A DNA stretch of 64,000 bases from assembly GCA_963210315.1 (NCBI GenBank), contig OY723314.1:1364001-1428000 (forward strand), read 5' to 3'. The notes under the pieces are model-generated. The model searched no databases and was not told the DNA's origin. It saw only the letters and a list, made by a program, of their open reading frames with translations. This document shows, piece by piece, positions 10,501 to 21,106 of this stretch (positions within the stretch are counted from its first letter, which is position 1; every line of letters starts with the position of its first letter). The position numbers and the translations under genes were made by a program. The DNA comes from Rhynchopus euleeides (Eukaryota > Euglenozoa > Diplonemea > Diplonemida > Diplonemidae).

Positions 10501-13500
10501 CCAGATCCGCCCCTTCGTCGCGAGCATCGTCGACGCCATCAACGAAATCCGCGGCAGCGACAGCGACGCCGCCCCGCCTGAGCCCTCCATGGTGTACCGC
10601 GCACAGGCCAACTCACACCTGGCTGACCGGTATGCCAGATCCTCGGTTGTCCTCTGGGGCGCCCTCAGCCTCGCAACCTCCGACATGTCCGTCCTCACCC
10701 GAGTTCTTGAGGGCAGCGGCGGGGGGGGTGCGGCTGGCGGGGGTGGTGGAGGTGGAGGCGGAGGCGGAGGTAGAGCAGCCGATGCTGCGGTGAAACGGCA
10801 GGCGCGCAGATCCAGCATCGGGCTCCGCGCAGCGGACACGGAGAAGAAGTCTGTCTTCTCGGTTCAGGCGATTGGGGGGTGCAGCATATCACGTTGGTCC
10901 CGCAGGGCGAGGGACGCGGAGTATCTCTTCCTCCCAAACAGCAAATTCCAGGTTGTCAGCGCGGTGAGCAGTGCGGGTGGGGACGCGGGGCAGCACCACA
11001 GGGAGCCGGAGGCTGCCTTGGTGCAGCGGTTCGACCTGGCGGAGCTGGAGCCCGCGAAGGCCCTGATTGTCTTCACCCGGATCGTCATCCCGCTGCTGAC
11101 CCATTCCAGGGCCCCGGAGCTGATCTGGGAGCTGTTCCGCATCATGGCTGCTCTCGAGGCGCGGAACTTCAAAGAGGCCCTCCGTGTGGCGTGCTGCCCA
11201 TCGCACGGCGTGCTGCTCGACTGCGTGGTGCCCTGCGATGGCGATGACGTCCTCCCCGCCTCCGTTGGTGTCACCATCTCCGGCGAGCTTGTTAAAATCC
11301 TCAACCCTAAGCAGAGCATAGACGTACTCAACAGGTCTCTCTTCCAGGGGTGCAGCGGGGACGGCCGCCCTGCCGCGGTGCGGCCCCTGGTGGCGCTGGG
11401 TGCGAACCCCAACGCGGTGGATGACACGGGGTCCCGCCCGTTGCATATCGCAGGGTCGGGGAGGGCAAACGCTTTCGGCGTCATATCAGAGCTGCTGTCC
11501 GTTGGGGCGGACCCATCGCTGCAGAAGGATACCGGGGACACCCCTCTGCACATCGTGGTGTGCAACGCCTCCCTGACCTTTGAAGGGAATGTCGGAGTCC
11601 TGCGCCAGCTGTCGGGCAACGGGCTGCTCAACTCGGGGGTCAGCAGGGGAGCCACCCCTCTGCAGCGCGCTGCGGACAGGGGCATCGAGTCCGCTGTGAA
11701 GGCGCTGCTGGATCTCGGCGCAGACCCGAACATCGTCTCGACGCCCTCCCTCTTGAAGTCGGGAAACGCTCTGGCCAACGCGGTTAAAACCCTGGCGGGG
11801 AACCTTTCCCCGCGTGGGCCGAAGCCGGGAGGCGGTGGAGGTGGCGGTGGCGGCGGTGGTGCCGCGCAGCGCTTCGTCCGTTCCCTCTCCCCCCGGCGGC
11901 GGGGGCACTCTGTGTGCACCGCGCTGCAGGCAGCGGCGCACCGCGGGTATCTCTCCATCACGAACATGCTGCTGGACTATGGGGCTGACCCGGATCTCAC
12001 CAACCGGGACGGGCAGACAGTTCTCTTCCTTGCGATTGCTTCGGGCGCCTTCACCGCGGCGAGTGGGCTGGAGACAATCGCGCGGCTGTCGACGCTGAAG
12101 ACTGTCGTGAAGTCCGACAAGCATAAAATCACCCCCCTGCACTACGCGGCCTCCACAGGGGAGCTGGATATTGTGAAAGTGCTGCTGGCCAGCCCGGGCG
12201 CCAGCGAGCACGACATAGTGAATGCGCGGGACCCCTCCGGGTTCACCCCGCTGAAAGCTGCGGCGCAGGGGTTCCAGTTGGACGTCGTGCTGTTCCTTCT
12301 CCCCTTTTCGAAGACGGGGCTGAACCCGAAGGACTTCCCGGTCCACAAGGTATGGCTTTGCCGCCGCAGGGGGTTTGTTCAGACGTGTCTCTTTTTGTGA
12401 GTGGAATCCGATTCAATCGTCAGCGCAAAAAAAAAAATTTAAAAGACACCGTAGTAAAAAGTGCAGATAATGCATCCCGGCCTCACATTGTGCTGCCGTG
12501 ATTCCCTGCCGACACCCACCCCTGCCACAGATCAGCAGCGCAGCGGATGTGCTGGTCGACGCCGTGCTGAATGTGGAGTGCGACAAGGTGTCGCTGCTCA
12601 TCAACTGCGGTGTCAGCTCAGAGGTGGAGCACGAGGTATGCACTAAGCCCCCCCCACGCTGCATGCTCTCTCATGTCCCTTCCTTCTCCAAGCAAGCCGC
12701 ACCTGTGTTGTTGAAAAATACATAGGTGCTCAGAAATACGCGTACAAGACGTCCTTCTGTCGGTAGCTTACAGATCGCTCTGGAAACATAAAAAACGCTC
12801 ACAGTGCCTGTGATTGTCAGAACGGAACGAATATCCTCCTCAAGCAACCTTCCCCCCCCCCCCCACACGCAACCCTTCCACACCCACACCCCCCCCCCCA
12901 CACACACACAGGGCATGCCCCTTCTCCACCTCGTCTGCTCCAAGGCGGAGTTCTCCTCCGAATCCGGGCTGAAGGTGGTGGAGCGCCTGTGCCTCCTGCC
13001 CCATGTCATCCGCGACACGCAGGGCATGACCCCCCTGCACATAGCCGTGATGCACGAACACAAAGACATCTCCAAGGTCCTCCTCCGCCTCAACATGGAC
13101 CCCAACATCGGCGACCTGGAGGGGAAGACCGCGGCACACCACGCTGCTGAGCGGAACCTCCTCGACATGCTGGGCATCCTCCTGTGGTACAACAGGGTGC
13201 ACAGGCGGATCCCCGTCAACATCAACGCGCAGGATAAGAGCGGGAGGACGGCACTCTTCTTCGCAGCGGAGAACGGCTCCCCACGAATCGCCTCACTCCT
13301 CCTCAAGGAGAATGCCGACGCCAGCATCAAAAACCACCAAGGGTATTCCCCCGTGAAGATCGCGATGATCCAGCAGAACCTGGATATCGTCCGCATGCTG
13401 CCCTCCGCGGAGGGGAAGCTCACCCTCCCGAGGGGGCAGGCGCAGAACATGCTGTACACCGCGATACGGGAGGGGCACTTCAACGAGGTTCTCCGCCTGC

Positions 13501-15047
13501 TCGACACATTCGCCATCGATCTGGGTGAGATCCGCCAGGAAGGGCTCAGCCCCCTGCAGGTCGCTGTCGGGACCGAGGCGTTTAACACGGCGGAGGGGGC
13601 GGCTGCGCTGCCCCACCTTATCTCGGATGCGACGACGGTGAATGCGGTGGCGGAGGTGGGGGGCGTCACAGGGGTCACCGCGCTGCACACCGCTGCGAAG
13701 TGTAACCACTTCCACCTGGTGCAGGCCCTGCTGGAGCGTGGGGCGGACCCCGAGGCGGTCTCCTCCGAGGGCCTGACGCCCATCCGCACCGCAGCGCATG
13801 AGCTGAGCGTCGACAGCATCCTCCTCTTGAGGGGAGTCTCGACCTCCACCCTCGGCCCGCGCGACTTCCCCCTCTCCGCGCTCCACCGCGCGGCGGAGAC
13901 GGGGAGAATCCCTGCTGTCAAACTTCTCCTTGATTACGGCACGAACCCCTTTGAAGCGGATTGCCTCGCAGGTGCCCCCAGCGGGAGGCTGTTTCTGGAC
14001 GATGGGGGTGGGAGAGGGGGTGGCGAAGGGTATGCCCTGGCGGAGCTGGTGGGGTCACTCCCTGTCCACTACGCTGTTGCACGGAAGGAGTTCAGCGAGA
14101 CCCGGGATGGGCGGGAGACGTTTTTAAAACTCGCGGCATCGGAGACTGCGGCAACCTCCGTGACGCTCCACATGCGGTGCACCGCGCTGCACCTCTGCGG
14201 ATACCACTGGCATGACACGACAGGCATGGCGAAGGCACTCATCGACAGCGGGGCTGACCCCCACGCCCGCGACTCCCAAGGCAATACACCCCTCCACATG
14301 GCCGCGGAGAACGGCGTCATCCGGCTTATCTCCCTCCTCCTCACCGTCACATCCCCTGTGCCCGAGGGGATCTCCCTCGACACCTTCCACCACTGGGTGT
14401 CCAACGAGGTGATTCTTCTCTCCTCCCGCCAGAAGGTCGAGGCGCTGTGCGACGAATGGGCTGATGCGGTCAACCTCGACGCGCGCGCCCCGTCGGACCC
14501 GACGTACGTCGAGGTGAGTAGGGTGAAGTGGAACCCCGACAAGAGGGCTTTCCTCGGGAGGAAGGGGTCGGTTCTGATCGCGAGGAAGGGGTACCTCAAG
14601 GTGGAGTTCACCAAGAAGAAGAGGAAGCCGGGAGGCGCGGGAGCCGGCATATCGGCGCTGCGGGGCATGATGGCGCACAGCCCGAAGGAGGGCGGTGCGG
14701 AGTGGGAGCAGGTGTCGTCGTCCTTCCCACGGAGCGCCGCCATCCGGCTCACGAATGAGAACCGCTCCAAGCTGCTGGGGAACGGTATCCTCACCGGGGT
14801 GGTGTCCGATTCACAAGGCCACGCGGGGGAGGGCAAACGTGCAGGCGGCGAGGCAAGCCCCTCGGTTCCGGCACGAGGGGGTGTCAAAGTGGATGTTCCC
14901 GAACTGTCGTTCAGCCCGTCGCGTCGCGTGGAGGGAGATGGTGGTGGTGGTGGTGGTGGTGGTGCCGAGGATGATGGTGCAGATGAGGACGACAACATTT
15001 TCTCTGACGCGTCCTTCTGCTTCGACTCGCCGTCCGGCAGTGCGTGA
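7571..15047 (+). CDS. Large ankyrin-repeat protein (three exons)
   Basis: The exons are 7571-12349, 12531-12635 and 12912-15047, all joined in phase 0, giving about 2,339 residues. The introns begin GTATGG and GTATGC and end CACAG. The ATG-ATG at 7571 is the first start after a C-tract and gives a plausible N-terminus. Residues 1 to about 1,250 have no family I recognise. From about residue 1,258 to 2,100 there are more than a dozen ankyrin repeats (LLDLGADPN, TPLHYAASTG, LLDYGADP, MTPLHIAV, NTPLHMAAENG), with helices continuing across both introns. Two pure glycine runs (near residues 1,050 and 1,420) interrupt the protein. The tail is basic and then acidic (AEDDGADEDDN). Ankyrin arrays bind proteins; partner and pathway are unknown. 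The stop is TGA. Confidence 0.88.
12350..12530 (+). other. Intron 1 of the ankyrin gene
   Basis: It is 181 bp, with donor AAG|GTATGG and acceptor CCACAG|ATC. Removing it joins two ankyrin segments in phase 0; left in, it brings an in-frame stop at 12398-12400. Confidence 0.85.
12636..12911 (+). other. Intron 2 of the ankyrin gene
   Basis: It is 276 bp, with donor GAG|GTATGC and acceptor CACACACAG|GGC. A long C-run and CA repeat lie directly before the acceptor and would serve as the pyrimidine tract. The 35-codon exon between the two introns is short but keeps the ankyrin-like frame. Confidence 0.85.
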
Positions 15048-15495
15048 GAAGAAGTAAAGAAAGGCAGCACGAAAAGGCCCACGCTACTCCCCCGGGGGGT
15101 GGCGGGGGTGGTGAAGAAACGGGGGGGGGGGGGGGGGTGATCACAGCGTTCCTTCCGCAGCGCTTTCCCGGCAAACGCACATCAGATGGGAGTAACATCT
15201 CAGTGTTGGGTTGAAGTGGTGTTTCCACGCCATTTTTCCTCGCCTGACAGACAGGGTTGTGCCAGGGTGGTGTGCTCACCAGCCCCCTCACCAGTCCCCC
15301 GGACTTCTTCCACAGTGGGTTGTGTGGGAGAACATCCGTGACACATGCAGAGATGCGGGCAATGGTCAAATGCAGCCCCAGTTTTTAGAAGAAACAGTGT
15401 GCCGCACATCCCCCCTCCCCTCTGCCTGCACTGCGGCCACCTGCTGCAGTGACTTTCAAAACTGTCCTTGAGGCTGCCGTATCCCTCTCCCGCCT
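15048..15495. other. Intergenic spacer downstream of the ankyrin gene
   Basis: This should hold the 3' end of the ankyrin transcript and, on the other strand, that of the possible gene at 15496. A 17-base G-run sits near 15121. No polyadenylation signal stands out. Confidence 0.5.
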
Positions 15496-15954
15496 TCAAC
15501 CCCTCCCAGAGAAAATCTGGCAGCTCGGACTGGCCTCCTCAAGGGTAGTCCATACGCCGGAGCGGCGCACCATAAAACCCGACCTCGCGGCCGCAGGAGA
15601 GCGACGAACATTCCCAAAGGGATCAAGCAAGGCAAAGGACTGTACAGCCCCCACCCGCCGCCTCCCGTGTTCCATAATCCATCTCTTTCCACATGGCGGG
15701 ATCGAGCGCGGGTTCATGGACGGGGCCGGGGCCGGGGCCGAAGCAGAAGGTCCTGCCGCCGTCGACCGGGCACGCCTCACAGACATGGTCGTGCGCCGCT
15801 TCTTCCGGGGAGGGGTGGTGGACTGCACCGATGAGGCCTCCACCACCTGCGCCTCCGCGTCCTGCCCCTCGTCCTGCTGCTCGTCCTCCGTAGCTTCCTC
15901 CGCAGCCCTCTTCAGAGCGGCCTCCTCGCCTTCTTCTTCTGCGCTCTCGACGGC
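15496..15954 (-). CDS. Possible small nuclear-type protein, unrecognised
   Basis: A minus-strand frame of about 150 codons has biased, protein-like composition. An acidic stretch (ESAEEEGEEAALKRAAEEA and DEQQDEGQDAEAQVVE) is followed by a basic PPRKKRRTT that resembles a nuclear localisation signal, then a Ser/Ala/Pro segment. No ATG opens the acidic part in frame. Either an upstream exon supplies the start, or translation begins at the internal ATG at 15786-15784, giving about 96 residues. No family is recognised. It could be a chance open frame in GC-rich DNA. Confidence 0.3.
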   Translation of the reverse strand, partial: AVESAEEEGEEAALKRAAEEATEDEQQDEGQDAEAQVVEASSVQSTTPPRKKRRTTMSVRRARSTAAGPSASAPAPAPSMNPRSIPPCGKRWIMEHGRRRVGAVQSFALLDPFGNVRRSPAAARSGFMVRRSGVWTTLEEASPSCQIFSGRG

Positions 15955-16360
15955 ATAATGGGAAGGAGGGTAAGGTGTAAGGGATGGCGAGTGGGGTGTT
16001 GTTGTGTATAAGAAGAGCCGAGCGGTTCTTCGTCGCTCGCGAGAACACCCCACGCGGCTGTCATGAAGCGTGGTGATGTTCTGCAAGGATCTGCACTGGC
16101 ACAGTTTCCTGCGTTGTTGCACAACTCTCAAGAGAAAAAATCATTATCAACCCGCACACCCCACCCCTGTTCAAAACACACCACCACCACCACCACTCTC
16201 CCCCCCCCCCGTCAGGAAGGGTTGGCAGTTTGAGCAACCACGACCCCACCCCCTCCCTCATCTACACACCGGGATCCGCCGAAAATCCCCCCCCCCCCCT
16301 TTGGGTAGACACCCACAACCTACTGGGGCCGTGCCACGGACACAAACAGCTCTCTCTCTC

Positions 16361-16477
16361 TCTTCCCTCACCTTCCCTCACCTTCCCTCACCTTCCCTCA
16401 CCTTCCCTCACCTTCCCTCACCTTCCCTCACCTTCCCTCACCTTCCCTCACCTTCCCTCACCTTCCCTCACCTTCCC
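16361..16477 (+). repeat. Decamer tandem repeat (CTTCCCTCAC)n
   Basis: There are eleven near-perfect copies of CCTTCCCTCA in a row, followed by a pyrimidine-rich stretch. It ends about 75 bp before the ATG of the MLF gene and could be the pyrimidine tract of an upstream intron ending CTCTACCCCAG|GATG. Confidence 0.9.
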
Positions 16478-16552
16478 CCCTCTCTCTCTGACAAACGTAC
16501 TGATTTTATCAGCAAGCTTTATCCGCACAGCCTCCGCCCCCTCTACCCCAGG

Positions 16553-17206
16553 ATGGAGGCCTTGCTGCAGCGCGCCGCGAGTGGGGAGGGGACGTATCAC
16601 CGGAAGACCAGCAAGGTGCTGAACGTCAACCACGGGATTAGCGAGATGCGCAGCTCCGAGACGGACGGGTTTGCTGGGATGGAGACGGTGCAGATCTGCC
16701 GGGAGCTGGGGGACCAGCGGGTGTCGGTGCGGAAGGAGCGCAACATGCGGACCCAGGAGGAGAACACGATGCGCGACCTGAGGCACGTGGCATCCACGGA
16801 TGTCACCGACTTCGACAGGAGGTGGATGGAGGCGAGCGCGCGCACGCTTCCGGGATACGATTCGCATGCCATCCCGGCACAGGCCCCGCCCGCCGCCCTG
16901 CCAGCGCCGCCCCCGCGCCGGCCGTCGCACTCCCCACCTCGTTCGACCCGCTCCGATGTGACGCAGGCGTCGTCGACACAGCCCGCGCCTCATCACCCCC
17001 CAGCAATGCATGCGCCGCACACAGCAGCATTATACCACCAGCCTGCAGGCCACCACCACAGCGATGCCTTCTCGAGCTCGAGCTCGCATGCGCATGCGCA
17101 TGCTTCTGCGTCTGTCTCGCATGGCCCCCACGGGAGCACGGCGCATGCACACGCAAGCAGCCAGAGCAGCCAACACGGGGGTGCGAGGCATGACAGGTCC
17201 TTCTGA
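16553..17206 (+). CDS. Myeloid leukemia factor (MLF) family protein
   Basis: The protein has 217 residues, counted from the ATG at 16553. Residues 15-105 carry the MLF core: TSKVLNVNHGISEMRSSETD, then GMETVQICRELGDQRVSVRK, and the conserved FDRRW box at 87-91 followed by a LPGY-type end. Family members from animals and protists share this arrangement and have been linked to chromatin, transcription and stress-protein complexes; the role here is not known. The second half is low complexity, Pro/Ser-rich then His/Ala-rich (HAHAHASASVSHG). The N-terminus is short for the family, and CCCCAG lies right before the ATG, so an upstream exon is possible. The stop is TGA. Confidence 0.72.
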   Translation: MEALLQRAASGEGTYHRKTSKVLNVNHGISEMRSSETDGFAGMETVQICRELGDQRVSVRKERNMRTQEENTMRDLRHVASTDVTDFDRRWMEASARTLPGYDSHAIPAQAPPAALPAPPPRRPSHSPPRSTRSDVTQASSTQPAPHHPPAMHAPHTAALYHQPAGHHHSDAFSSSSSHAHAHASASVSHGPHGSTAHAHASSQSSQHGGARHDRSF

Positions 17207-17538
17207 TGGTGAGAGGTGGTGGAGGGAGGGGGAGGGGGTTTGGGGTTGGGGGGGGGCAGTGTATGGTGGTTTGGGGGGGGGGGGGGATGCGACACAGGAG
17301 GGTTGCTCTTTGGCCTCTGGGATGTGGAGAGACAGTAGTTGCGTTGGATGATTCTTTAGGCCTTCCGCCTGAAGTGCAGAGTGGGGTGGGGGGGGGGGGG
17401 CAGAGGTGGAGCACGGAACAGAAGTAAAGCATGCGGCAAGAGAGAGAGAGAGCGCGCCCATCGCGTATCATTTTCTTTGCCACGGCGTGCCATGTGCAAT
17501 CAGTGTTCTCGCGACCGGAGGAATCGGAGGAGTTCCTC
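17207..17538. other. Spacer between MLF gene and palindromic element
   Basis: It has G-runs near 17272 and 17390 and a (GA)n stretch near 17440. No coding signal is seen. Confidence 0.6.
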
Positions 17539-17636
17539 CAGAGGCTTAGCTTGGGGGGGTAAACTCGGTCAGCTGACCGAGTTTCAGCCACACCCGGAAA
17601 AAAACTCGGTCAGCTCAAAAGACAAAAAAAAAAGTA

Positions 17637-17965
17637 CCGTATACGTAAATATTATGGAACGTAAATATTATGGAACGGGCCCATTTTTGGCCGGTCCGTT
17701 CCATAATATTTACGTTCCATAATATTTACAGGGCCAGTTGGGGACTCGGTGGTGAGGACGGCTTGCGTCAGGAATCGCGCGAAAAGTGCACGAGTAGGTC
17801 CCGTCAGGGACTCTGTATGCCGTCCGATCACCTGGTCCAAGTCCCCGAGTCGCAGAAAGCCCTGTAAATATTATGGAACGAAAAAATTCTGGAACGCCAA
17901 CCCACCAGCGTTCCAAAATATTTACGTTCCATAATATTTACGTTCCAAAATATTTACGTATACGG
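17637..17965. mobile_element. 329-bp MITE, copy 1, TA target duplication
   Basis: The terminal inverted repeats begin CCGTATACGTAAATATTATG and contain tandem 16-bp units (GTAAATATTATGGAAC). The centre is non-coding. It is flanked by TA at 17635-17636 and 17966-17967. The opposite arm of the host palindrome (about 19888-19900) has the uninterrupted sequence with one TA, so the insertion site and its duplication can be read directly. TA duplication is typical of Tc1/mariner-type transposition; no transposase for it is present here. Confidence 0.9.
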
Positions 17966-18167
17966 TATAAATTTTCGGGGAAAAAAGCGGATTTTTCTTG
18001 GGGTGCAGCAGCACAGGAGGTGAAGCACGCGTGCGAGCGAACGCGAACACCCCATTCTCCTTCTGTCCCGTATTCGTCGCTAGTGTAAGAATAACGTCAG
18101 CAGTCTCGAATTCCGTCTCCCGGCAACATGGTGGGCACGCAGGTGCAGGAGGCTACATCGCTGACCA

Positions 18168-18575
18168 TTGCCTGGCACCTCTCCCGGGGATCACTGGCGC
18201 GTACCCTTGCCCGGACTTCAATGCCTCAGCACACCCACTGAAGTGGGCACAGGCGCACAAGACTGCCCTTCTGCAAGGTGCCCGGGTGTCTGTTCCGAGA
18301 TTCGGAGGTTGGGCCTGCGTGATCTGCAGGAGGTTATTCAGCGGTTTACCTCGGCAAACCTCGCTCTCACGTACCCAGCAACATGCAGGCTACCCCAGCT
18401 TGCATCTATGCTTCGGCTGGGCACTGCTTCTGTTGAACGCTTGTTTTCCAAGCTCCGCCTTGTCTCCACCAGGCTTCGCCAACTGAGCAGCGAAAGCCTT
18501 GCAAATGTACTTTGTGGAGTGGAATGTCGCGAAGATTCACAGGGTATCCCCGAAGCCACTCTTGCGAGGTCCTAG
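18168..18575 (+). pseudogene. hAT transposase C-terminal fragment, left arm
   Basis: The frame contains GTASVERLFSKLRLVSTRLR followed by QLSSESLANVL, the C-terminal dimerisation region of hAT transposases (S-x-ER-x-FS-x-x-K...TR-R). The upstream catalytic Asp regions are absent, so this is a fragment only. It ends at TAG (18573-18575); at the same site the right-arm copy has CAG and reads on to a TGA. Confidence 0.6.
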
Positions 18576-19228
18576 GGTACCCCGAGAGAATGTCACCCCC
18601 CTCGAGGGCCCAGGGCCGAGGGGGGGTGACATTCTTCCCAGCCGCTACACAGGGCAACCATTGAAGAACGTCACCCCCTCTGTACAGGGTGGCCGTTGGA
18701 GCCCAAGCGGAGGCCGAGGGGGGGCGACATTCTCTCCGGGTACCCGAGGTATATGGAAAATTTCACGGAAGCACCAACAAAGCTCTTTTTCAGCCCACTT
18801 TTTCAGCTTGGATTTTGGGGTTGGGGCCGAAACTCGGTCAGACTCGGTCACAGTACACACGCAGTTGATTTGCCCCGTTGATTTGCTCCCCACCACCTGG
18901 TTCACCCAGAATTCGACGTTGCTGCCTTCCCGGTTCCCCCCCTTCTTATCTGGAACACCAGCTCAGCAACCAGGTTTGCAGCCTCAACCTGGGGTTGCTT
19001 TGTTGCCTTTGTAGGTGTGCATTGGCAGCTTCCCGCCAGTGGCGGATGCAGTCTCGGTAGCGCAGATAGTCCTGAAGTGGGCTGAAAAAGAGCTTTGTTG
19101 GTGCTTCCGTGTAATTTTCCATATACCTCGGGTACCCGGAGAGAATGTCACCCCCCCCCCTCGGCCTCCGCTTGGGCTCCAACGGCCACCCTGTACAGAG
19201 GGTGGGACGGTAGCGGCTGGGAAGAATG

Positions 19229-19690
19229 TCACCCCCCCTCGGCCCTGGGCCCTCGAGGGGGGTGACATTCTCTCGGGGTACCCTGGGACCTCGCAAGAGT
19301 GGCTTCGGGGATACCCTGTGAATCTTCGCGACATTCCACTCCACAAAGTACATTTGCAAGGCTTTCGCTGCTCAGTTGGCGAAGCCTGGTGGAGACAGGG
19401 CGGTGCTTAGAAAACAAGCGTTCAACAGAAGCAGTGCCCAGCCGAAGCATAGATGCAAGCTGGAGTAGCCTGCATGTTGCTGGGTACGTGAGAGCGAGGT
19501 TTCCCGAGGTAAACCGCTGAATAACCTCCTGCAGATCACGCAGGCCCAACCTCCGAATCTCGGAACAGACACCCGGGCACCTTGCAGAAGGGCAGTCTTG
19601 TGCGCCTGTGCCCACTTCAGTGGGTGTGCTGGGGCATTGAAGTCCGGGCAAGGGTACGCGCCAGTGATCCCCGGGAGAGGTGCCAGGCAA
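19229..19690 (-). pseudogene. hAT transposase C-terminal fragment, right arm
   Basis: This is the inverted copy of the left-arm fragment, with GTASVERLFSKHRPVSTRLR and few amino-acid differences. It reads CAG at 19286-19284 where the left arm has TAG, and runs 19 codons further to a TGA. Like its twin it lacks the rest of the transposase. Confidence 0.6.
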
Positions 19691-19987
19691 TGGTCAGCGA
19701 TGTAGCCTCCTGCACCTGCGTGCCCACCATGTTGCCGGGAGACGGAATTCGAGACTGCTGACGTTATTCTTACGCTAGCGACGAATACGGGACAGAAGGA
19801 GAATGGGGTGTTCGCGTTCGCTCGCACGCGTGCTTCACCTCCTGTGCTGCTGCACCCCAAGAAAAATCCGCTTTTTCCCCCGAAAAATTATACTTTTTTT
19901 TTGTTTTTTGAGCTGACCGAGTTTTTTTCCGGGTTTGGCTGAAACTCGGTCAGCTGACCGAGTTTACCCCCCCAAGCTAAGCCTCTG

Positions 19988-21106
19988 AACCAAGGGTCAC
20001 GGGGTCTGATTATTATCACCCCTACCCCCCCCCTCCTCCCCCGAGCCGGAAGGCAAGAGGGGGTTCTCTTTGGTGTTAGCGGTGTCGGTGTCCCTTACCC
20101 CCCCCCCCCCCCCATTGTGCGCCTGCTTTCTGCCACTCCCACGAGTGCGCCTTTGGTTCTCGTGTTCTCGGGGGTGATTCTCACTCTGTGCCGCTGTGTG
20201 TGTGTGTGTGTGTGTGTGTCACCACTGTGAGCGAGAGTGGGTGTGGTGTGTCTGTGTGCGCTATTCGGGATGTTTTCGGCAACGGTGTTGTGGCGGTGTG
20301 ATTTGTGCATCCTCCGTGTGAGGCCTGCAGGCCACCCCTACAGTATGTTAAGAAAGTGCAGGGGTTTTCTCACAAAAGGGGGGTGGGGGTGAGGTGCACC
20401 TCATCACACCTCTTCAGCACGCGTGAGAGCGAACGCAGCCGCGCTTTCTTGTTTCTGTTTCTTCTGGTTTCAAATTTGGCTTTCTTTCTCGACAACAAGA
20501 CTTATAACCTTGTCACACCGAAGGACATATAGTTTGACACAGAGCTTTTTTTTGACTAAAAAATACACACAACATATATTTTCCATGTTGCTGTGACTGT
20601 GCGCACAGAACACCCCGATATTTCAATCAGGCCAAACACACGGGCTTTGTTCACCCTTTTGTTTTGACGCACATACAGCGCCTAGTCTTGTTTCATGCGC
20701 TGCCAGGCACTTGAAGGGTGTGGCGAAGAGGCAGGGAGGGCCGTGTCAGTATGTTTCTGATAATTCTAGCTTCGATGATACTGTAGGATACATGCAGCTC
20801 CAGTGAAGGACGCTGCTTGCGTTTCTGGAAGTTGCAGGTTTGAATGCCGGGCGTTAGTCTTGTCTGGTGCAGCAGCCGCTCCAATGTTGTGGATCATCCA
20901 GGTGTGTGCATTTCACCACAACCTTCCCCCCCACCCCCCTCCCCGCCATTCCTTTGTGCTTAGTGACACGTGTCGATAGTGTTCCATTTTGTCCATGTGG
21001 CGGGTGAATCAACGTGTGTGTAAGTATTTGGTGCTTCACCCCCACACACGCTCTCTCGGCAGTGTGCGAAGGGGCGGGGCAACCCCCCACCCAGCCACCC
21101 CTGATA
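19988..21106. other. Spacer upstream of the two-exon gene at 21107
   Basis: It holds a C-run near 20099, a (TG)n tract at about 20199-20219, an AT-richer part at 20500-20700, and C-tracts at 20927-20943. No gene is supported. Confidence 0.6.
20900..20923 (+). promoter_or_regulatory. Motif shared with the region upstream of the ankyrin gene
   Basis: AGGTGTGTGCATTTCACC plus ACAACC lies about 185 bp before the ATG at 21107 and matches 6823-6846 with one difference. It is followed by a C-tract as there. Function is unknown. Confidence 0.3.

Larger units (their letters stand above)
17539..19987. mobile_element. 2.45-kb palindromic (foldback) element with hAT transposase fragments in both arms
   Basis: The left end CAGAGGCTTAGCTTGGGGGG recurs inverted at the right end (19967-19987). 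The arms are near-identical inverted copies: the right arm is about 913 bp (19075-19987), and the left arm is 17539-18801 minus a 329-bp MITE. They surround a loop of about 270 bp. Each end carries the perfect 24-bp palindrome at 17561-17584 and 19942-19965 (core CTCGGTCAGCTGACCGAG). The arms also hold smaller GC hairpins with GAATGTCACCCCC-type stems. Each arm encodes the C-terminal dimerisation motif of a hAT transposase. This fits a non-autonomous foldback element that captured part of a transposase gene. No clear target duplication was found. Confidence 0.8.

Noticed and set aside
16070..16552. N-terminal extension of the MLF frame
   Set aside because: The extension translates the decamer repeat and C-tracts; the MLF-like sequence begins after the ATG at 16553.
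17998..18486. 162-codon frames in both arms of the palindrome (also 19372-19860)
   Set aside because: They overlap the hAT-like frame in another phase and show no family; near-identity only reflects the palindrome.
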